6,259 nucleotides of DNA from assembly GCA_947453125.1 (NCBI GenBank), contig CANGGC010000172.1:1-6259 (forward strand), given 5' to 3'. Made by a program: the position numbers and the translations under genes. The notes under the pieces were generated by a model that was not told the origin of the DNA, did no database searches, and saw nothing but the letters and a program-made list of their open reading frames with translations. This DNA is from Planctomycetaceae bacterium. GTDB taxonomy: Bacteria > Planctomycetota > Planctomycetia > Pirellulales > UBA1268. Positions 1-3,826 of the stretch are shown piece by piece (position 1 is the stretch's first letter; each line of letters begins with the position of its first letter).

Positions 1-1073
1 ATCGTGAACGCCCCCTTCGTGCCCCGGCCGAAGACGCCGAACTTCTGGTCGCAGTTCTTGATGTGGCGGCCGGAGTAGAAGAACTTCGTGCCGTCGGGGA
101 AGGTGTATTCGACGGCGTAGCTGTCGAAGTTTTGATCGTCCATCTTCCCCTTCACGTGGCGGCCCCCGGTGGCCTCAGCCGTCACCGGCCACGCCCCCTT
201 CATCCAGCAGACCTCGTCGATGTGGTGGACGTAGTAATCGCTGTAGATGCCCCCCGACGCCCACAGGAATCCGTGGAAGCGGCGGATCTGCCAGAGGATC
301 TCGCTCACCCCTTCCGGCGGGCCGGGGAAGAGCTCGGGGCTCTGGGCCGGCGTGTGCATCCGGTAGCCGCGGAAGTCCATCAGCTCCCCTGCCTCACCGT
401 TCTGGAGCCGGTTGTAAAGCTCCTGGCGGCGATCGCAGTGGCGGCACATCAGGCCGACGCCGACTTTCAGATTCTTCTCATCTGCTTTCTTGGCCAACTC
501 GATGATCCGCTTCGTGCTCGGGCCGTCGAGCGAGACCGGCTTCTCCATGAAGGTGTGCACCCCCTTCTCGATCGCGTAGGCGAAGTGGGGAGCCCGGAAG
601 GCGACCGGCGTGGCGAAGATCGCGATGTCGCCCGGCTTGAGGTAGTCGATCGCTTCCTTGTAGGCGTCGAAGCCGACAAACACGCGCTCGTCGGGGACGT
701 CGAACTTCCCCTCGAACTGCTCGCCGATCGAGCGGCGGACGATGTCGGCCCGCTCCTTGAACACATCGGCCATGGCGACGAGCTTGAGCGGCGCGCCCTG
801 CACGGAGAGGGCATCGACCGCCGCACCGCCACCACGCCCGCCGCAGCCGATGAGGGCCAGGCGGATGGCGTCACTGCCACCGGCAAACACCTTCGGCACG
901 TCGGCCTTCTCTTGGGCTCCCGCCTTCGTCGCGGCGACACCGGCCAGCGCCGCCCCGGCGACGGTGGCCGTCGTCGTGTCGAGGAACTGGCGGCGGTTGC
1001 TCTTCTCGCTCGTCGTGGGGCTCTTCGCACCGGTCGCGGGGCGCTGGGAAGACTTCGCTTCGTCGCGGGGCAT
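1..1073 (-). CDS. Gfo/Idh/MocA family oxidoreductase with Tat signal (C-terminus cut by window edge)
   Basis: This is an NAD(P)-dependent oxidoreductase of the Gfo/Idh/MocA family, which usually acts on sugars or cyclitols; the substrate here is unknown. The open frame runs from the ATG at 1073 to the left edge without a stop, giving 357 full codons plus two bases. The N-terminus has a twin-arginine signal: SNRRQFL at residues 25-31, then a small-residue hydrophobic stretch (about 36-52) ending near AGAQ, so export by the Tat system is likely. A Rossmann nucleotide-binding motif follows (LIGCGGRGGG, 74-83). The family's EKP motif is present (MEKPVSLDG, 176-184; E177, K178, P179), as is the C-domain segment GGIYSDYYVHHID (274-286), typical of planctomycete members. 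The start is supported by GAGGA at 1079-1083, five bases upstream. It is separated from the upstream SIS gene by about 460 bp, so it probably has its own promoter. The missing C-terminus may hold several tens of residues. Family assignment is firm; substrate is not. Confidence 0.95.
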   Translation of the reverse strand, partial: MPRDEAKSSQRPATGAKSPTTSEKSNRRQFLDTTTATVAGAALAGVAATKAGAQEKADVPKVFAGGSDAIRLALIGCGGRGGGAAVDALSVQGAPLKLVAMADVFKERADIVRRSIGEQFEGKFDVPDERVFVGFDAYKEAIDYLKPGDIAIFATPVAFRAPHFAYAIEKGVHTFMEKPVSLDGPSTKRIIELAKKADEKNLKVGVGLMCRHCDRRQELYNRLQNGEAGELMDFRGYRMHTPAQSPELFPGPPEGVSEILWQIRRFHGFLWASGGIYSDYYVHHIDEVCWMKGAWPVTAEATGGRHVKGKMDDQNFDSYAVEYTFPDGTKFFYSGRHIKNCDQKFGVFGRGTKGAFT

Positions 1074-1219
1074 GGGTGTCCTCGGGTGTGGGCGGATCCG
1101 CACTGCCGGATGGCGGTGGCCTAGGCCAGCGTCAGCCTGCGCAGTTCGGGAGGTCTGGGCACGGCACGAAAGTCGATGCCGTCGGGAAGACCTTGCAGAT
1201 TGTGTGCAAGATATCGGCT

Positions 1220-1229
1220 CCCCCGGGGG
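1220..1229. repeat. Perfect 10-bp GC palindrome (CCCCCGGGGG)
   Basis: The ten bases are their own reverse complement and sit 2 bp downstream of the -10-like box at 1232-1237, where a transcription start would be expected. This is a suitable place for an operator, but a GC-only palindrome can arise by chance in such GC-rich DNA. No function can be assigned. Confidence 0.35.
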
Positions 1230-1231
1230 TA

Positions 1232-1260
1232 ATTCTAAACCCTTGCCGGGATCGCTGAAA
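1232..1260 (-). promoter_or_regulatory. Weak sigma70-like promoter candidate for the oxidoreductase gene
   Basis: On the minus strand, TAGAAT (1237-1232) resembles a -10 box (consensus TATAAT, one mismatch). TTTCAG (1260-1255), 17 bases upstream, is a poor -35 box (three of six matches to TTGACA). Transcription would start near 1225 and leave an untranslated leader of about 150 bases before the ATG at 1073. A local dip in GC content around 1231-1240 is consistent with a promoter. Planctomycete promoters are poorly defined and this call rests on the -10-like box alone. Confidence 0.25.
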
Positions 1261-1353
1261 GCACTGCGAGCCGCAGGACGGTCTCACCGGCCGATCGACG
1301 GGGCCGAGCGGCTCACCGAACCGGGGGGGCTTGGACCGCGTCTTCGCCGGGTC

Positions 1354-1485
1354 GGGGCTGCCCGTGCCCCGTCGCCGGACGCTCGCTACGGCCTTCCGAG
1401 GCCTTCGCTCGCTCGGACCCGCCGGCGCTCACGGCTCATGGCTGCGCTTGTCGGGTACGCCGGCTCACGGAGCACGGGCAGCCCC
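1354..1485. repeat. Long-armed inverted repeat with internal short repeats
   Basis: The arms at 1354-1370 and 1469-1485 are inverted copies, 16 of 17 bases pairing, with a perfect 13-base core (GGGGCTGCCCGTG at 1354-1366; its complement at 1473-1485). The 98 bases between them hold further structure. There is a small hairpin GGCCT-TCCG-AGGCC (1390-1403), flanked by direct copies of CGCTCGCT (1380-1387 and 1406-1413). A second direct repeat, GCCGGC(GC)TCACGG, occurs at 1421-1434 and 1459-1470. Taken together this looks like a folded intergenic repeat element, possibly of a dispersed REP- or MITE-like family. It has no transposase and no clear target-site duplication, so a mobile origin is only a guess. 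It could also act as a transcript-ending or transcript-stabilising structure downstream of the SIS gene. Confidence 0.5.
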
Positions 1486-1518
1486 TCCTGATGAGCGTTT
1501 TCGGCAGGTGCGCAGCGC

Positions 1519-1539
1519 GCGTGAGTCGGTCACTCACGC
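1519..1539 (-). terminator. Hairpin over the SIS stop codon, possible terminator or 3'-end structure
   Basis: An 8-bp perfect stem (GCGTGAGT / ACTCACGC) with a 5-base loop spans the stop codon of the SIS gene, TGA at 1536-1534. There is no run of T after it on the minus strand, so it does not meet the usual form of an intrinsic terminator. A further GC-rich self-complementary run lies directly beyond it (1511-1520). It may mark the end of the operon transcript together with the larger inverted repeat at 1354-1485. Confidence 0.35.
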
Positions 1540-2151
1540 CCCGAGTTCGCAGACGGCGTAGCAGATCATGTGGAGGATGTTCATCTGCGCGTCCTCGACG
1601 CGGCCGTAGTGCCCTTCCTCGATGACGAGGAGATGGTCGGCCAGGGGCGCGACCTTTCCCCGCTTCCCGCCGACGAGCGCGAGCGTTTCGAGGCCCTGCT
1701 CGCGGGCCCACTGGCAGGCGGCGACGAGGTTTGGTGAGTTGCCGCTGACGCTCGAGAGAATCAGGAGATCCCCCTTCTCGGCGTGGTTCGTGAGTTGGCG
1801 GACGAACACGTCGTCGAAGGTGAAGTCGTTACCGATCGCGGTCATCCAGGCGGTGTTGTCGGCGATGCAGAGCACCTTGAACGGCCGCGGGGCAGCGGCA
1901 GAGGCGTTCTTGCCGAGGTCAGTGGTGAAGTGAGCGGCGTTGGCGGCATTGCCGCCGTTGCCGCAGACGAAGATCCGTCGCCCCTCGCGGCCGGCCTTCT
2001 TCACCACCTCGATCGCGGCGGCGATCTCGGCCGGTGGCACGGAGCGGATGGCCCGATCCTGCGCGGTGACATAGTCGGCGATCCAGTCGAGGGTGGAAGC
2101 GTGCGGTGCGGGCATGATGCGATTCCGAGAGGCAGCGGACGACAGACACAT
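1534..2151 (-). CDS. SIS-domain protein, phosphoheptose isomerase (GmhA)-like
   Basis: A 205-residue cytoplasmic protein made of a single SIS (sugar isomerase) domain; its size matches the GmhA family, which converts sedoheptulose 7-phosphate to a heptose 7-phosphate. The phosphosugar-binding loops are visible: CGNGGNAANAAHF (63-75) and SSVSGNSPN (133-141). GNDFTFDDVF (107-116) also matches the family. A histidine near the C-terminus (H194 in ILHMIC) matches the GmhA catalytic histidine. Several positions differ from the E. coli enzyme as I recall it: the loop serine is N68, an aspartate is N71, and the catalytic glutamate after HF is D78. The substrate may therefore not be heptose. The ATG at 2151 has AGAGG eight bases upstream (2160-2164); an ATG at 2115 (MPAPHAS) is an alternative and would remove 12 residues of unconserved look. 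It starts 42 bp after the DUF1501 stop and is probably co-transcribed. Confidence 0.9.
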   Translation of the reverse strand: MCLSSAASRNRIMPAPHASTLDWIADYVTAQDRAIRSVPPAEIAAAIEVVKKAGREGRRIFVCGNGGNAANAAHFTTDLGKNASAAAPRPFKVLCIADNTAWMTAIGNDFTFDDVFVRQLTNHAEKGDLLILSSVSGNSPNLVAACQWAREQGLETLALVGGKRGKVAPLADHLLVIEEGHYGRVEDAQMNILHMICYAVCELGA

Positions 2152-2193
2152 TCTACCAGCCTCTGGCCCGCATGGCCGCAGACTCCAAGGTGC

Positions 2194-3615
2194 TTACGCC
2201 AGGATCGGCGTGACGACGTTGCCGTGGACGTCGGTGAGGCGGTAGTCGCGACCAGAATGGCGCCAGGTGAGACGGGTATGGTCGAGGCCGAGGAGGTGGA
2301 GGATCGTCGCATGGAAGTCGTGGACATGGACCACGTCGCTGGCCACGTCGATCCCATGCTCGTCGGAGGCCCCGTACGTCATCCCCCCCTTCACGCCACC
2401 GCCAGCCAGCCACGAGGAAAACACCCAGTGGTGATGCTCGCGGCCAGCGGCTCCGGCTGCGGCGTTGAAGGGGGTGCGGCCGAACTCGGTCGTCCAGACG
2501 ACGAGCGTGTCGTCGAGCATTCCCCGGCGCTTCAGATCCTGGAGGAGCCCCGCGATCGGCTGGTCGACGTTCTTCGCCAGGGGGAGATGCGTCAGCATGT
2601 CGCCATGGGCATCCCAGTTGGCCGATGAGCCGACGTCGATCAACTCGATGAACCGCACGCCGCGCTCGGCAAGCCGCCGGGCGACGAGGCACTGCCAGGC
2701 AAAGCCCTGCGTGCTCCCCGGCTCGAGGCCGTAGAGCGCGTGGGTCTCGGTTGACTCTTGCGCCAGATCGAAGGCCTCCGGCATCTCCGACTGCATCCCG
2801 AAGGCCGTCTCGAACGACTTGATCCGGGCCGCCAGGAGAGGATCGACCCCGCGGCCGGCCAGATGCCGCTCGTTGCCCGCTTGCAGCGCCGCAAGTTCCA
2901 TCGCCTGGAGCCGCTCCGACCGACTGCGGCGGCGGACATTCGCGATCGGCTCCGGCCCCGGCACGACGCGCGTCCCCTGATGGGCGCCGGGAAGGAAATC
3001 GCTCCCCCACACCTGATTGCCAGCGTAAGGGGATTGCGGGGCGATGACCACGAACGACGGGAGGTTGCGGTTTTCCGTTCCCAGGCCATAGCTCACCCAG
3101 GAGCCGATGCTCGGCCGGGCGAAGGTGAAGGAGCCGGTGTGGATGCCGAGCGTCGCCTCGTAGTGGTTGGTATGGTCGGTCTTCATCGACCGGATCACGC
3201 ACAAGTCATCGACACACCGCGCCATGTGCGGAAAGAGCTCGCTGACCTCCGTCCCCGACGTGCCATGAGGGGCGAACTTCCACTGCGGGCCTTTGAGAAA
3301 CATCTCGAAGGAGCCCTTCCGCCCCTGAAACTCCGGCACCGTGATCGTCTTCCCGGCATCGGCGACGAGCCTCGGCTTCGGATCCCACGATTCGACGTGC
3401 GACACCCCGCCACTCATGTGGAGGAAGATCACCCGCTTGGCCCGCGCCGGGAAATGAGGGGCCCGCGGGGCGAGCGGATCGGCCGCAGGGGCATTCGCTC
3501 CACCCGGCGTGGCGTCAGCGGCGAGCAGTTCGCTGAGCAGCCCCGGCATGAGGATCGATCCGGCCGCCATCGAACGGATCAGGCCACGGCGACGGAGATC
3601 GGGGGAACGGCTCAT
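2194..3615 (-). CDS. DUF1501 domain protein, Tat-exported
   Basis: A 473-residue protein of the DUF1501 family, distantly related to the alkaline phosphatase/sulfatase fold and very common in Planctomycetes beside PSD1 genes; its reaction is not established. The N-terminus carries LRRRGLIRS (7-15) and a hydrophobic segment to about 32, a Tat-like signal. Family landmarks follow: KRVIFLHMSGGVSHVESWDP (about 60-79), TDHTNHYEATLGIHTG (146-161), NWDAHGD (333-339), WTTEFGRTP (374-382), GREHHHWV (391-398) and HDFHATILHLLGLDH (432-446); their Asp and His residues are candidate metal ligands. The ATG at 3615 is chosen because GAGAG lies five bases upstream (3621-3625) and the twin-arginine motif starts shortly after. 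A frame-open TTG at 3660 would add 15 residues, but it lies inside the tandem array and is unlikely to be used. The gene is complete and follows the PSD1 gene on the same strand, 201 bp away. Confidence 0.95.
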   Translation of the reverse strand: MSRSPDLRRRGLIRSMAAGSILMPGLLSELLAADATPGGANAPAADPLAPRAPHFPARAKRVIFLHMSGGVSHVESWDPKPRLVADAGKTITVPEFQGRKGSFEMFLKGPQWKFAPHGTSGTEVSELFPHMARCVDDLCVIRSMKTDHTNHYEATLGIHTGSFTFARPSIGSWVSYGLGTENRNLPSFVVIAPQSPYAGNQVWGSDFLPGAHQGTRVVPGPEPIANVRRRSRSERLQAMELAALQAGNERHLAGRGVDPLLAARIKSFETAFGMQSEMPEAFDLAQESTETHALYGLEPGSTQGFAWQCLVARRLAERGVRFIELIDVGSSANWDAHGDMLTHLPLAKNVDQPIAGLLQDLKRRGMLDDTLVVWTTEFGRTPFNAAAGAAGREHHHWVFSSWLAGGGVKGGMTYGASDEHGIDVASDVVHVHDFHATILHLLGLDHTRLTWRHSGRDYRLTDVHGNVVTPILA

Positions 3616-3650
3616 GGGGGCTCTCGGGCAGGCGGGCGTGTCGGTCGGGC

Positions 3651-3826
3651 TTGGCTTCAATTGACCTTGGCATCAATCCACCTTGGCATCAATCCACCTT
3701 GGCTTCAATCCACCTTGGCTTCAATCAACCTTGGCTTCAATCAACCTTGGCTTCAATCAACCTTGGCTTCAATCAACCTTGGCTTCAATCAACCTTGGCT
3801 TCAATCAACCTTGGCTTCAATCAACA
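3651..3826. repeat. Tandem array of eleven 16-bp units
   Basis: Eleven head-to-tail units of plus-strand consensus TTGGCTTCAATCAACC occupy exactly 176 bp. Units 5-10 (3715-3810) are identical. Unit 11 (3811-3826) differs only in its last base. Unit 4 has one change (C at position 13), units 2 and 3 have two (A at position 6, C at position 13), and unit 1 (3651-3666) has two at positions 12-13. Each unit junction makes the palindrome CCTTGG. The array fills most of the 201 bp between the PSD1 and DUF1501 genes, and unit 11 contains the last two codons and the stop codon of PSD1. The AT-richer composition contrasts with the surroundings. There are no spacers, so it is not a CRISPR. The minus-strand unit could form only a weak bulged hairpin (GGTT with AAGCC). 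It could be a slippage-prone minisatellite, a binding-site array or a transcript spacer. Confidence 0.97.

Larger units (their letters stand above)
1074..1533. other. Gene-free intergenic region with repeats and possible promoter
   Basis: I see no convincing gene in this stretch. Short open frames on both strands give arginine-, proline- and serine-rich products with no recognisable motif, as expected in high-GC DNA. What it does hold is listed separately: a possible promoter near the oxidoreductase gene, a GC palindrome, a long inverted repeat with internal short repeats, and a hairpin at the end of the SIS gene. Its length fits a boundary between two transcription units. Confidence 0.7.

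Noticed and set aside
63..1124. A 353-codon plus-strand frame opposite the oxidoreductase.
   Set aside because: The minus strand encodes a clear Tat signal, Rossmann motif and EKP motif here; the plus-strand product shows no family features.
1331..1711. Short open frames on both strands in and around the intergenic region.
   Set aside because: Compositionally biased Arg/Ala/Pro/Ser products, one overlapping the SIS gene, with no motif and no convincing start signals.
2156..2166. Small hairpin CCAG-AGG-CTGG masking the SIS ribosome binding site.
   Set aside because: A 4-bp stem with a 3-base loop is too weak to support a regulatory claim.
3651..3826. CRISPR array.
   Set aside because: Units are 16 bp, directly adjacent, with no spacers and no cas genes nearby.
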